Source: Leucosporidium creatinivorum (lineage: Eukaryota > Basidiomycota > Microbotryomycetes > Leucosporidiales > Leucosporidiaceae). From it: a stretch of DNA of 64,000 bases. The notes beneath the pieces are model-generated. The model saw only the letters and a program-made list of their open reading frames with translations, was not told the origin of the DNA and ran no database searches. The translations under genes and the position numbers were made by a program. The DNA lies in assembly GCA_001600635.1 (NCBI GenBank), contig BCKL01000019.1, positions 378,990-442,989 on the forward strand, in the 5' to 3' direction. Positions within the stretch are counted from its first letter, which is position 1, and each line of letters begins with the position of its first letter. Below, in pieces: positions 33,710 to 44,539 of this stretch.

Positions 33710-36700
33710 TCAATGCATCCTCGCCATCTCCTCCACGACCCTGAGCACCTCAGCCTTGCTCACGCCCAACTTCTCATGCTCACTTCCGCCCTCCATCACC
33801 TTCTGCACCTCCTCAGCACTGAGATCAGCGAAGCGCTCGACAAAGTTGCCGTCGACGAATCCGGCGGGAGGGGAGGTCCGACGTTCGGATTTGAAGGAGC
33901 GGAAGCTGCGAGCGCGAGCAGGGAAGGGTAAGCCATGCTCAGGGGATCAGAGGCGGAGAGTAGGCTCACTCTTCCTGCTTCAATCCGCCGACACTCTCGA
34001 GCACGCGACGCATGTTACGCTCGAGGTCGGAAAGCAGCTTGCCTGACTCGGAGTCGAGCTCGGCGATGATACCGAGGGAGCCAGCGGAGGTGGTGTAGAT
34101 GAGGCGAGGAGAGGCGACGCCCGCGGTATCGCCGAGTTGTTGAACGAGGGAGCCTGTAGTGAGACATGGAAGTCAGCTCAGTCGCCTGAACGGAAGGGGC
34201 CGCGAGGCTCAGAACTCACCTCGCCTGAACTTGGAGACCATCTCTCCCAAGTGGAACACACCCCTCGGCGCCAGCGCCGTATCATCCACCGCAATCGACC
34301 TCGTCGCCCCCGTCGTCTTCTCCTTCCGCACCGTAAACAGGTTCAAGTCTGTCTCTGCGCCGATCAACTCCTCCTCGGCCGACTCTCCAATCGCCTCGAT
34401 AGCAGACATGTAGTGCGCATCGTAATCGCGAGCCGTTTCCTCGAGCTTGTAGGACGGCGTAGTGGTGAGTTGGAGGACGGTGATGGAGCGGAGAGCGTCG
34501 CCGACGAGGAGGGTCGTCTGGGAAGGGCCGATGGAGATGAGGTTGAAGGCGACGAAGGCGCCTCCCCAAGTAGCTTTGGATTCGAGGGAGTGGGAGAAGG
34601 CGTCGATCGAGTAGACGATGACCTGCGATCGCCGCAGAGTTAGCGCCGAGGACGCGAGACCAGCTTGAGAACGACAACTCACCTGCGAGTTGATAGCAGC
34701 TGCGACATGCCCATTCCCAGCAGCAGCGAGAGCATAAGGGCATCCACCAATCTCAAGCTCGTTGACCTGGTCGAACGCGCGCCTCTCCGTCTCCTCGGCG
34801 AGAACGAGCAATCGACCCTTGGTAGGCTCGGGCTCGGCGGAGTCGACGATGGCAGTACCGACAACGAACGCGGTGGAGTCTCCACGAGTGGCGACGGCGA
34901 TGTTTTGACCTTCTTCGTTGAGCTGGAAGGGGAAGTCGGCGAGCACTGCGAGTGGAGCGAGAAAGGTCAGCTCTCGTTCTGCGCGGAGCTGGAAATTCGA
35001 GGGAGGCCGTACCCTCGAAAGTCTGATCATCAAACACCTTGACACTTCCTCTACTCCTCTGCTCCCCCGTCACACGATCGACATCTCTCCTCAAGCACAC
35101 AACTCCGAAGCTTCTCGTCTTGGGATCATGAGCGATCCTTCTCGGCTCATCCTCGTCGAGCGGGATGGCACGAATATCGACGCGCTGGATATCCTCGATG
35201 CGGCCGACGAGCAATGAAGTTGGGGAGGCGAGGGCGAGAGACGTGGGGTAGGAGGAAGAGGAGAAGGGAGTGAAGGCCGTGATGTCCTGTGACATAAACT
35301 CGGGGTCAGCGAGAGCGGGAGGAAGAGAAGGAGATGACAGCTCACCTTGAGGTTGACGCTCAAGTAGACGAGACGGTCGTTAGCCCTCGAGATGACCGTC
35401 GGCCTATCACTCGAGACAAAGACGTTGACCGCGCCCTTCTGCTTGAACGTGCTCATGACCAGAGGCTTGGTGCCGAGCGTGACGGTCTTCTCCGATCCTT
35501 GAGCAATGCTCCCATCCTTGACGTCGACATCAAAGCTCGACAACGAGCCATCTCCAAGTCCAGCGAAGAGGGTCGAGATACCGTCAGGGAAAGTGACAAC
35601 GAGGACGGAGCGGATGAGGTAGGTGGTTGTGAGAGTTTGGGTGGAAAGAGTGGAGAGCGTCGGAAGGGCGATGAGAAGGATAGTGTTGAGCGTCCAAAGG
35701 GCGACGATGGCGACGAGCTGGGAGCCGAGGGTGGCGAGCGAGAGGCAGGCGACTTCGTTGTCGAGCTGGGTGGAGCTGGGTAGGAATGAGAGAGGTCAGC
35801 GATATTGAGGAGCGATGTGAAGCGCCCTCGACGCACCCGAGCTGAACCAGCTGCCCATCCTTCATGCCGAGCAGGACAACAACCCCACCCTCCACCGCCA
35901 GCAGAACATGCTCTCCCATTGCCGCTGCCAGCGTGACCTTCTTTCCTCCCTCTGCACTCCACTTGCCCGCTCCCGAGCCATCCTCCTGCGCAAAGCCAGC
36001 TCCCGCGGTAGTGACTTGAACGAGGAGATCGCCGACGGTAGCGGCGAGGAGAGTAGGTTGGTCGGCGGCGAAGAAGGGAAGGTCGATCTCCTCGATCTCG
36101 TCTTCGCCTTCGGGGGATGAGAGGCTGAGGATGCGGGTCTCGTTGAAGAAGCTGAGGACGAGAAGTTCGTCGGCGCTGTGTGGGAAGGGAGGGGTCAGCT
36201 GGGTGCGGCTGAGAGCTGCGAAGGGCAGGAACGTACGTGGAGTTGCGTCTGAGCGACCACAGACGTTGGATGCCTTCCATCTCGAGGTTCGCGAGTTCCG
36301 AGAGCTGCGAACGGGAGGCGGGTCAGCTTCGACGAGCTCGAATCGTCAAGAACGACTCACTCCGACTCCCTGCCTCACTACACGCAGACTTCCTCCCTTG
36401 TAAGCACCAGAGCAGGTAACGACATGACTCTGCGCAGATTCACATATCAGCTCGAGACTCTCGGCGATCGTGAGTCTCTGAACTCACCGCTCCACCTCCC
36501 TCGCCTTCGACTACAACACAGTCGAGAATCGGCGCCAAGCTAGCAAAGCTCGCTACCAGTTGGATGCCCTCCTCCTCTTCCTCTCCTTCGACGTCCATGG
36601 CGTTGGCGTCCTTCGAGCCTGAGGTTGAGGCGGAGAAGGTGGAAGGCGGGAGGCGGATAAGTTGCGAATCGCCGAAGCGCGAGGAGAGATAGAGGAGGGT

Positions 36701-38141
36701 GTCGGTGAGGAAGACGAGGGATGTAGGTGAGGCGGTCTGTGAAACCAGATCTAAAATCAGCGAAGTGCAACTTGATGGGGTGAGAACGCTCGAAGCTCAC
36801 ATCGCCGAGATCGCGAGTCTGGAGAGCGGCGACTTTGCCTGACGAGCTACGGATGACCTCAACGGCCAACAGTTTGCCGTAGATGTCGCCAATGAGGAAG
36901 CGATTGGGCGAGCCATCGACTTGGGTCCATCTGCGAGAACCGAACCTAGGTCAACGTGCTGCTCGGCGCGCCTCGCTCAGGGCCGAACTCACGCCTGAAC
37001 ATTTCCCACCGGTAGCCGACACTTGATCCTCCCCGTCTCCCCAGCTTTGCCCTTGCCTTTCCTCTCCGACTCGGCCTTCCCAACCCCCACCCAACTCAGA
37101 CTCTCCTCGCCGACGACAATCACTCCATGTTCCGCTCCCTCCCGCCCAGCCACGGGGATGACCATCTCGCTCCCCGGATCTTCAAGCACGCAATCTCCCA
37201 CTGGTCCCTCGGTGAGCTCCTTCTCGTCCAAGTCGACTACATGCGTTTCGAGCATCTTGCGACCGCTGTGGTTCGAGTAGATGAGGGCGATGGGGGGGAA
37301 GGGAGCATCGGCTTCGTCATCGTCGGTGGCGGTAGTGGTGGTAGAAGGTGGAAGGAATGCGATGGAGGTGACGTTCAACGAGGGAAGGCGGACATTGTAG
37401 CCCCGAGAGAGGTCGATGGCCGGGGATCCGACTGCTCCAGCAGCAGCTCCGCGCGAAGAGCTCTTGCTGCCTTTACGTCCTTTGGTTGCTGGTGGTGGTG
37501 TGAGAGGTACGATGCGAACGAGTCCATTATAAGCGTGTACGAGGAGGCAACGCCGAAGCGGGTCGACGAGGATGGTCTGGTACTCGGAGAGCCGGCCGAA
37601 TTGCTCGAGGATGGAGGTGGTCGAGGTGGTGGTGATGTGAGGTGCTGTAGCCGAGTAGCTCAAGCTGAAGAGCTGCAGCGAAGTCGTCAAGACGATGATG
37701 GAGCTTGTTGGCTGACCCTGGGCGACGCAACGGCATTAGTCAGCTCGGCCTGCTCGTTCTAGTCGACTACAGCTCCCGCGAGCAAGGCTGGGCTGTAGCT
37801 GCATAGTATCGCATCCCCCTGCTTCCAACGCACCTCTAATTTGACGCTGGTAACGGCGGCGATGGTCGAGTTCACGGGGATCTCGAGCGCGCTGCTCAGC
37901 TCTTGCTCGTCCTCATCAAGCTGGTACACCTCGAGCCGCGTAAGCTTGCTGTAGGGCAGTAGGTCAGTACAGTTTCGGCTTACAAGCCGTTCACGCGTCC
38001 CGAAAGGATCGGCGGGTCTCAGCGCCGAGAAGCCTGTCGGACTCACTTGACGATGAGAGCTGGGGAGCCTGAGACCAGGAAATCACACTTGAACGCGCCG
38101 AGCTGAGCTGTAGCCGGTTGGGCCGAAGCGACGTATAACAT
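33710..38141 (-). CDS. DDB1: DNA damage-binding protein 1 (CUL4 ligase adaptor)
   Basis: Large WD40/beta-propeller protein that links CUL4-RBX1 to substrate receptors in nucleotide-excision repair and chromatin control. The ATG at 38141 starts MLYVASAQPATAQLGAFKCD, as in the DDB1/CPSF-A family, then KLTRLEVYQLDED. Diagnostic blocks follow: DPLRRCLLVHAYNGLVRIVP, YNVRLPSLNVTSIAFL, SMVIPVAGREG-like (here SEMVIPVAGREG), VIVVGEESLSWVG, NRFLIGDIYGKLLAVEVI, SSRFGDSQLIRLP, VVTCSGAYKGGSLRVVRQGV and GLSELANLEMEGIQRLWSLR. The C-terminal part has FNLISIGPSQTTLLVGDALR, GVFHLGEMVSKFRRG, FVDGNFVERFADLSAEEVQK and ends VVEEMARMH. FVDG...VVEEMARMH corresponds to the FIDGDLIESF...VVEELTRIH end of human DDB1, which separates it from Cft1 and Rse1. 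At least twelve exons; total about 1,150-1,200 aa, the family's usual size. Confidence 0.93.
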
Positions 38142-39257
38142 GCGAGTGTATGCTGCTGCTCCTGCTGTCCTACAAGAACGGGCGAAGCGGGCCGAATCGA
38201 GAGGTGCCTGTGGGAGAAGTGAGAGCCGTGAATTTTCGATTCGAGCTGAGAAGGGTGCGGGGTCGCCGGTCTTGGGCAGAGAGATTTCGAGCTCGCTGTA
38301 TGCTGTAGGCTCTCAGTTGCGCAGACGTAGGCCAAAATTTATCTGTACACCTTGCAATCGCCGAATCGACGGTCCGGGCGGGATCAGAGCCCAGCGAGCA
38401 ACGATCCCATGCAGCCCCAAGATTGAAGCAAGAGCTTCGAAGCTCGCGCCGAGCGGGAGCTGCAAGGCCTCTCGAGGGCTCGGTCAAGGCTGAGGGAGCT
38501 CGGCGCGCTGGGATCTTCTCTCGTTTCTCTCTTATCCTCTTACCTTGTTGCTGGCTCTGCTCTTCTGCACCCTATGCTGCTCTCTAAACGCCCAGGAATC
38601 GGCTTTACCTCTTTCCACTCACTCCTGCTGCACGCCCGGGTCGCGTTTGCTCGGAGCTGCCTGTTTGAGCGAGCTTCGCGCTCGTTTGGGCCAGAGCTCT
38701 TGGCCCTTCGCAGAGGTGCATGCAGCAACTCCGCACTCACGTCCCGATAGTGAAGGGTTCGCCCGAAACACGCCCCAAGCACGTCGCGCTTCGTGATGCT
38801 GACTTGCCGGATTGGGCCAGACCCCAGACTCCGACTGCTCGACTCGACTCTGCTCGGCCCACGGCCTGCGTGCGGAGGAAGGGTTACCTTTTTCCTCGAC
38901 TGTGGTGCAGCGAGGTTACCCCGGCTTCGATCGAGGGGGCCCAGCAACGGAAGCTCGGAGCTAGCCCAGGAGCAGGACTCGAACGAGCCGAGCTCCTTCC
39001 CAATCGGCTTAAACGACCTCAGGTTGCTGCTGGTGGAGCCTTGGGGAAGTCCGAGTTGTAGCCACATCACAGCAGATCGAGCTCCCGTCCCGATTCCGTG
39101 GACGAGCGAGGGCGAGGGCGAGGGCACTTCTTCACCGAGGTTTCTGGGCTCTCTGCCTTTCTCTTTCCTCTACACCACTCTCTTTCGTCCACACTCGCTT
39201 TCACTTTCGCTCTTCCCTTCTCCTTCAACTCCATCCTCCCCCCCCAACTCCTTCGAC
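38142..39257. other. intergenic, divergent promoter of DDB1 and PriA-like gene
   Basis: About 1.1 kb. The last 100 nt before 39258 are pyrimidine-rich (CTTTC tracts at 39150-39250), a common leader of strongly expressed fungal genes. Open frames here (38540-39127 minus, 38793-39371 plus) show no domain or codon bias. Confidence 0.4.
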
Positions 39258-40899
39258 ATGCGCTCCGTCATTGTCGCTTCCCTCGCCCTCCTCAGCTTCG
39301 GCTCCTCGGTCCTCGCCTCCCCCCTCAAGGGTGCGTCTTTTCCCTCCCCTCCCTATCGCACATCTCCATGACATGTTCTAACTTGCTCTCCTCCTTTCCC
39401 CTGCTACAGAGTTCTCCCTCGACGATCCCTCCCTCCTCGGCCGCGACTACCCCCTCCTCGACAAGCGTGAGGCTCGCGAGGCCGCCGCCTCCCGCGTCCT
39501 CTCTACCAAGGCTCGCGCCGCCAAGAAGGCCCGCGCCCTTGAGTATGAGGATCACTTCAACATGGTCGAGCGCGCCGTCGCCGAGATCGCCGAGTCGCAG
39601 GGTGAGCCGTTCTCCGAGCCGTCGATGTGTAGTCGAGTGACGTCGATATGTTGGCGAACATCCTCGACATGTTATTGAGCAACTTGCTGACCATCGCCTG
39701 CCTTCTATCGCCTCACAGGACTCACCAAGAGGGACCTCGAGAACCGCGCTATCGCCCGCCGTGCGATCGCCAAGGTTCAGTGCGGAAAGGGTACCAAGGC
39801 CAGCAGTACGTCTCTCCTTCTTTGCTTGCCTGGGGACGTTTCTAAAGTGGGTAGGAAGCTAACCCGGCCGCCCTACTCTTCGCCGAGCAGCTCCCATCTG
39901 CCGTAGGTCTTCTGACGCTTTCTGCAGCTTCTCCGCCTCCATCTGACCTCTTCTTCTTATCAAGAGAAATACGCTCGCAGTGACGAAATTCCATCCTTTG
40001 GTAAATATAAATTAGAAAAGTACCTGCCACGATCGCCGAGCTGACACGCTTCTTTACCTTACAGGCCACGTCTCCTGCAACCAGAACACCGGCTTCTGCA
40101 TTCTCAAGTGCGCCAACGGATGTACGTGTTTCTCGCTTTCACCCGGAGCCGCCTCGGCGATCCTACGAGGCCTGGTCTCCGGCTCCGTCCCCTGCTCGGC
40201 GCTGGCTTTCGGCTCGACGCCGTTGCTCTTCAAGGACTCGCAAGCTGACTTTGCGTCTTCTCTCATCCTGCAGACACCCTTCGCAACGAGATCTGCTACA
40301 AGAACGCCGCCAACTGCCAGGCTAAGGTGAGCTTGCTTCGAGCTGCTCGGCGCCGACGACGACGAAGCTGACTTTGGCCTCGCTCCACCTTGTTAGACTT
40401 GCCCTCCTGCTCCTCGCAACGGTGTCTACCTTTGCGTTCCCGGACCCGCTTGTCGCCTCGTTTGGTAAGCTTCCATCACTTCGACCAGCCCCCTCGGCGA
40501 TCGTCGTCGCTGACCTGAACTTCCACCAACAGCAACTTCGGCCAGACCCCTAACGCTGCCGGAAACGCTTGCGTGAACACCAAGTTCGACGTCAACAACT
40601 GCGGTGCTGTGAGTACTTGATCCTTCGCTGCGTTCAATCTCGGCCGAGGCTGACCCGTCCTCGCTCTCTCCTTCTTCAGCCCGGAAACTCCTGCCCCTAC
40701 TCTTACAACGGTCTCGGAACACGTTCGTGCTACGACTCGACCTGCAAGATCACCTGCCCCAACGGTAAGCCTAAGCCTCTCACATCCCGTCGTCGTCGTC
40801 TTCTCGGTCCGATCGCTGATCTCTCTCTCTCGCACCTCAGGCTACTACCGCAAGACCACCGGCACCGGTGACCGCTTCTACTGCTCCACCAAGCCCTGA
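39258..40899 (+). CDS. secreted cysteine-rich protein, PriA-like
   Basis: Secreted protein of about 240 aa in nine exons. The ATG at 39258 opens a signal peptide (MRSVIVASLALLSFGSSVLA). A helical, charged pro-region follows with dibasic KR sites (LLDKREAREAAA, GLTKRDLENRA, RRAIAK) that a Kex2-type protease could cut. The mature part is Cys-rich: VQCGKGTKASSHVSCNQN, FCILKCANGYTLRNEICYKN, CQAKTCPPAPRNGVYLC, GPACRLVCNFGQTPNA, VNNCGAPGNSCPYSYNGLG, SCYDSTCKITCPNGYY and FYCSTKP. This resembles the priA family of basidiomycete secreted proteins, whose role is not well established. Intron 3 (39806-40064, 259 nt) is the longest and has an AT-rich patch. An abundant wall or secreted protein is likely given the pyrimidine-rich leader; this is inference. 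Confidence 0.82.
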
Positions 40900-41859
40900 A
40901 CGGACAATCTCGGCTTCGGTTCTCGTGTTGCTTTCTCTTCCGTTTCTTAATCAGGTGTTCCTCCCCGCTACTCGGGCTTGTCTTTTCTCATCCGCTGTGT
41001 TCTCCCTTATATCGCCTTCTACCTCCCTCTTCTCCCCTTTGCTTACCCACACACTGTCCTTTCTCCCACACCCACCCATGTATCTATGACCCCTACTCTT
41101 CTCGGTGATAGAGGCCTTCTTGAAGGACGATTTCTCTTCCCTCTCCCATTTTCTTGCTGTGCTTCGTGACGCTGTAGTTAGCTGTCCGAGTAAACAAATG
41201 GAACAATGAGTTCCCAAGCATCTCTAGCCTTGACCGAGAGAGACTCCGCGCGAGCCACACAGAGAGCGAAAAAGACGGCCGAGCTTCGGCGATCATTCGT
41301 CGAGGTGAACCTGACCTCGCTTGGCCTTTGAGAAGCTGCTGTAGACTTGAATAGTGATGAGATGTGGGTGTCGCTTCCCCCGACTGCTCGGAAGAGCTAC
41401 AGAACGACTCGAACTCGACCGCGAAGGATCGGTCCACCTTCGCCGAGCCGACAAAGGGGGGCTACTCGGCAAGGGGAAGCAGAACAAGCGCCGAGAGATG
41501 AACACCGTCTACAGACTGTGCTAGGCAGCGCCGAGCGGTGCGTCACAATCCCTGCAGCAGAAAGGACTCTCTGCCTTGCGTGCTTCGCAAGCTTCAGCTC
41601 AGCTCCTTAGCCTCCTTCCATATCCCCCTCGTCGTCTCTTGTCGCCGCTCGTTTTCGGACTTCTCGGACAGCTCGGCCGGCTGCAGCGCTACAGAACTCC
41701 AATACAGCCTACGCTACTGCTCCCCGCTCAAACCTCGAACGCGCCACCCAAGCTTTCGAGCGTAAGTGGAGCCTTGGCGCGCTTTGTAGCCCCGCTTTCA
41801 AGCTGATAGAAGCTTTTATCGGTCTACAGAGCTACAGAGCTACACGCCTATCATCCAAC
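40900..41859. other. intergenic, promoter of heme oxygenase gene
   Basis: About 960 nt. A pyrimidine-rich 3' flank runs from 40900 to 41160. The rest holds no recognisable gene. Confidence 0.35.
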
Positions 41860-43018
41860 ATGGCCGCCCTCTCCCTTCCGACGCCCTATCCTTCCCTCCC
41901 CTCAACGCCTGGACCTCTCGCGCTCAATACACCCCCGTTCAGCACACCGCCAGCTGTACCAAACTCGGTCGGCCTAGCTCAGCGTCTGCGTGAAGCTACA
42001 GCGCAAGCACATCAGGATGTCATGATGCCCGCCGTTGTGCACCTTCTCGTCAAAGGCCAACTTTCGCGGTCCATGCACCTGCGGTACTTGATGCTCCTGC
42101 ATGGCGTCTACTCGGCATTGGAGGACGCGCTCGCTGCTCATGCTACCCACCCTTGCTTGAGTGGGGTGTACGATCCGGCGTTGCTGGCGAGGGCAGGGGC
42201 GTTGGAGGCGGATTGCGAGTATTATACGGGCGAACGGGAATGGAGTGAGCAGAGTGAGGAGGGGAGGAAGTTGAAGAGGGACAAGCCTGAGGCGGTGAGG
42301 CTGTATGAGGCGAGGTTGAGGGATCTCGGCGAGAAGGAGGAGGGCGAGACGGGCGAGAGAAGTCCGACGCTGCTGCTCGCGCATGCCTACGTTCGCTATC
42401 GTGGGTCTACTTCGCACTACAGCTCTTCGGAGCACTCTCACTGACATCCTCCTTCTCCCCACCACAGTCGGCGACCTCTCCGGCGGGCAAGCGATCGCCC
42501 GTTCCCTCCGCAAGGCCTACGCCCTCCCCTCCTCAGGCGAAGGGTCAGCCTTCTACGAGTTCTACCTCCCCAACACCGTCTCCTCCACTGGTCTACCCGA
42601 GCGCGCCGACCTGAACGAGACGAAGCGGATCAAGGAGTGGTTCAGGGAGGGATTGGATCGGGCGGGGGAGATGATGACCGAGGAGGAGAGGGTGAGGGTG
42701 TTGAGGGAGGCGAGGGAGGCTTTCGTGTATAATATTGGGGTGCGTTGTCTTTCTCTCTGTGCGCAAGAGCTCCCGAGCTAAGCCCCTTATCTCCCACAGC
42801 TCTTCTCCTCCTTCGACCCACTCCTCGCCGCCGACCAAATCCAAGCCGAAGTCTCCGCCGCCAACCACCAGGACGCGCACGACCTCAAGGCAGCAGCACT
42901 CAAGCTCTCCGTCCAGCCACCGACCCCCTGGCCCGTCTTCGCCGGCGTGGCTTTGGCCGTCGTCCTCGCCATCTTTGTCGCGACGAGGGGACTTGTGGAG
43001 GAGAAGATTGCGCTTTAG
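41860..43018 (+). CDS. HMX1: heme oxygenase with C-terminal membrane anchor
   Basis: Enzyme that opens heme to biliverdin, CO and iron, tethered to the ER face by a tail anchor; used in iron reuse and heme detoxification. The ATG at 41860 starts a Pro-rich leader, then LAQRLREATAQAHQDVMMP, where the His is the proximal heme ligand of the family. RYLMLLHGVYSALEDAL follows in the helix after it. The signature LGDLSGGQAIARSLR (distal helix, GDLSGGQ) lies just after the first intron (about 42400-42468). FYEFYLPNTV and EAREAFVYNIGLFSSFDPLL complete the fold. The end is a hydrophobic helix, WPVFAGVALAVVLAIFVATR, followed by a short luminal tail. Three exons, about 335 aa, the size of other fungal Hmx1 proteins. 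All key motifs are kept, so activity is likely. Confidence 0.93.
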
Positions 43019-43534
43019 GGTGGAGGGGAGGTGGCTTAGAGGAGAAGGTTTCACAAGGGGGCGTGGTCAATTTGTTGTGCTCTTATTGCTTGGGAGGGAG
43101 GAGGCGGAGGCGGAAGAGGAAGGAGGCCCGAGTTGACGAGCGTAGATAGGTGCAGCGGCTTAGCGGGCAATCAGAACTATCGTTTATCCCATTTCACAAG
43201 CCGGCTATCAAGCTGCTGACCGTCGAGATGCCCTGCAGTGCATCCCACTCGCGTTCTCAAGGACCGGGAAGCTCGGCGCGAGCTCGACTTCGGCTTTGGC
43301 GCTCAGGCTCTATCTGCAGGGCTCTAGAGGGCTCGGAGCTCACTCCAGCACGCTCACAGTGCTCTACAGCCGGCGCGGAGGACTGACGACGCCTCGTTAC
43401 GCCCAGAGGAGGGAAAAAGGAGCTCGGCGTGCGCTAGGCTGAAGGGCGGCTTCAGAGAGGCTGTAGGCGTCCCAGCGGCTCGCCGCAAGCTCGGAGGCCT
43501 GCCTACTACATCCAGGACTGCGCCGCTACACGCC
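43019..43534. other. intergenic, left border of the rearranged island
   Basis: About 515 nt from the heme oxygenase stop to the break inside the tRNA copy. Nothing coding is seen. The junction with the inverted-repeat arm falls at about 43535-43539. Confidence 0.35.
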
Positions 43535-43646
43535 CTGGCTGGCGAGGGTCGAACTCGCGACCATCACGTTCCATTTGGCTCGTTAAACGAGGTTTTCCGA
43601 ATTGAAAGTATAAGCATGAGGCTCTGACCGACTGAGCTACAGAGGA
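43535..43646 (-). pseudogene. tRNA-Ile(UAU) copy with damaged acceptor stem
   Basis: This copy keeps the D arm, anticodon arm with TAT, intron and T arm of the intact gene at 51998-52109. The last four bases of the acceptor 3' strand are lost: the strand reads CAGCCAG where CAGAGGA is needed, so pairs 1-4 of the stem fail apart from a G-T wobble. The homology with the other copy stops exactly here, which marks a rearrangement breakpoint inside the tRNA. It probably does not yield a working tRNA. Confidence 0.8.
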
Positions 43647-44415
43647 GAATTATCCTGCACCCTTTCCGAGTTGCGTACGAGTAGAGCGAGCTCAATTGGA
43701 CCAGAAACAAGGGAGAACGAGGGAAAAGAAGATTTCTGCTCGGCGTCGACTTGGCGACACTCTCCTGGCTCTGTAGCTGATCGCCTACTCTGCTTGTTAG
43801 ACAGAGCACACCCTGAAGCTGTATCGTTTCCCTGCTACAGGTCATACTGCCGTGAAACTGCTGTACAACGGTGCAATAGTGCGATTGACCCTGGCATCAT
43901 CTCTTGGTCTTCCCCTTCGTTTCGCCCGTTCTGTTCATCGTCTGCCATTGCCAGTTGGACAGAAGTTATCACAAAGATGTAGCGCGGCGCTGGAATGCTT
44001 GAAGTGACCCCGAAAGTGGCGTACAGGCGCTCGACGACTCACGCGGCGCGCCGGCGTTCTCGGTGGTCTTGCTTCTCGCGCCCCGCTCATCCTGCACGTC
44101 GCCTGTTGCCTTCTCACTTGCTCTGCAGCAGATACAGACCTTACTATCGTGCTGCTGCAGCGTTCCAAATCGCCAAACCGGCTTCTTTGCGCCTCAGGTT
44201 AGAGCGCGCCGACCTGACCCCATCGGCGCCGAGCTGAGTCCTTCTGCTGCACGTGCCTCTGCCAGCTCTGCGCTCTGCGTGCAGCCACGTATTCTTCCGT
44301 CACTCTTGCTTGGCGGACCTGCAACGCATCAATGTCGCCTTCTGTCAAAAAAACCGCGCCCCTCTCTCGAGCCTGAGGAGCTGAGCCTTCTGTCGGCGCA
44401 AAGCTCGCGAGGGTC
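43535..44415 (-). repeat. left arm of the large inverted repeat
   Basis: Nearly identical, in reverse complement, to 51085-52109. It runs from the broken tRNA outward end to about 125 bp past the permease stop. Only scattered single-base differences are visible, plus one missing block of about 146 bp that is present in the right arm. The frames open within it mirror the same DNA and give no independent sign of coding. Confidence 0.9.
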
Positions 44416-44539
44416 TCCCTTGACCGATCGGGGTCTATGAAGCACAAATAATATTCCTGAATCTATACCAGTCTACACGCGAGTCCCAAAAGCTGCACAG
44501 ATACCCATAAGCCCTACAGATGTCACCTCGGCGGCGACT

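Noticed and set aside
39960-40060. Possible box C/D snoRNA in the long PriA-like intron
   Set aside because: A GTGACGA-like box C and CTGA are present, but the CTGA is the branch site and no flanking stem is visible.
43671-43982. Open frame in the left arm with a similar peptide in the right arm (51495-51818 minus)
   Set aside because: The similarity only reflects near-identical DNA of the repeat; ends differ, there is no domain, and both overlap tRNA flanks.
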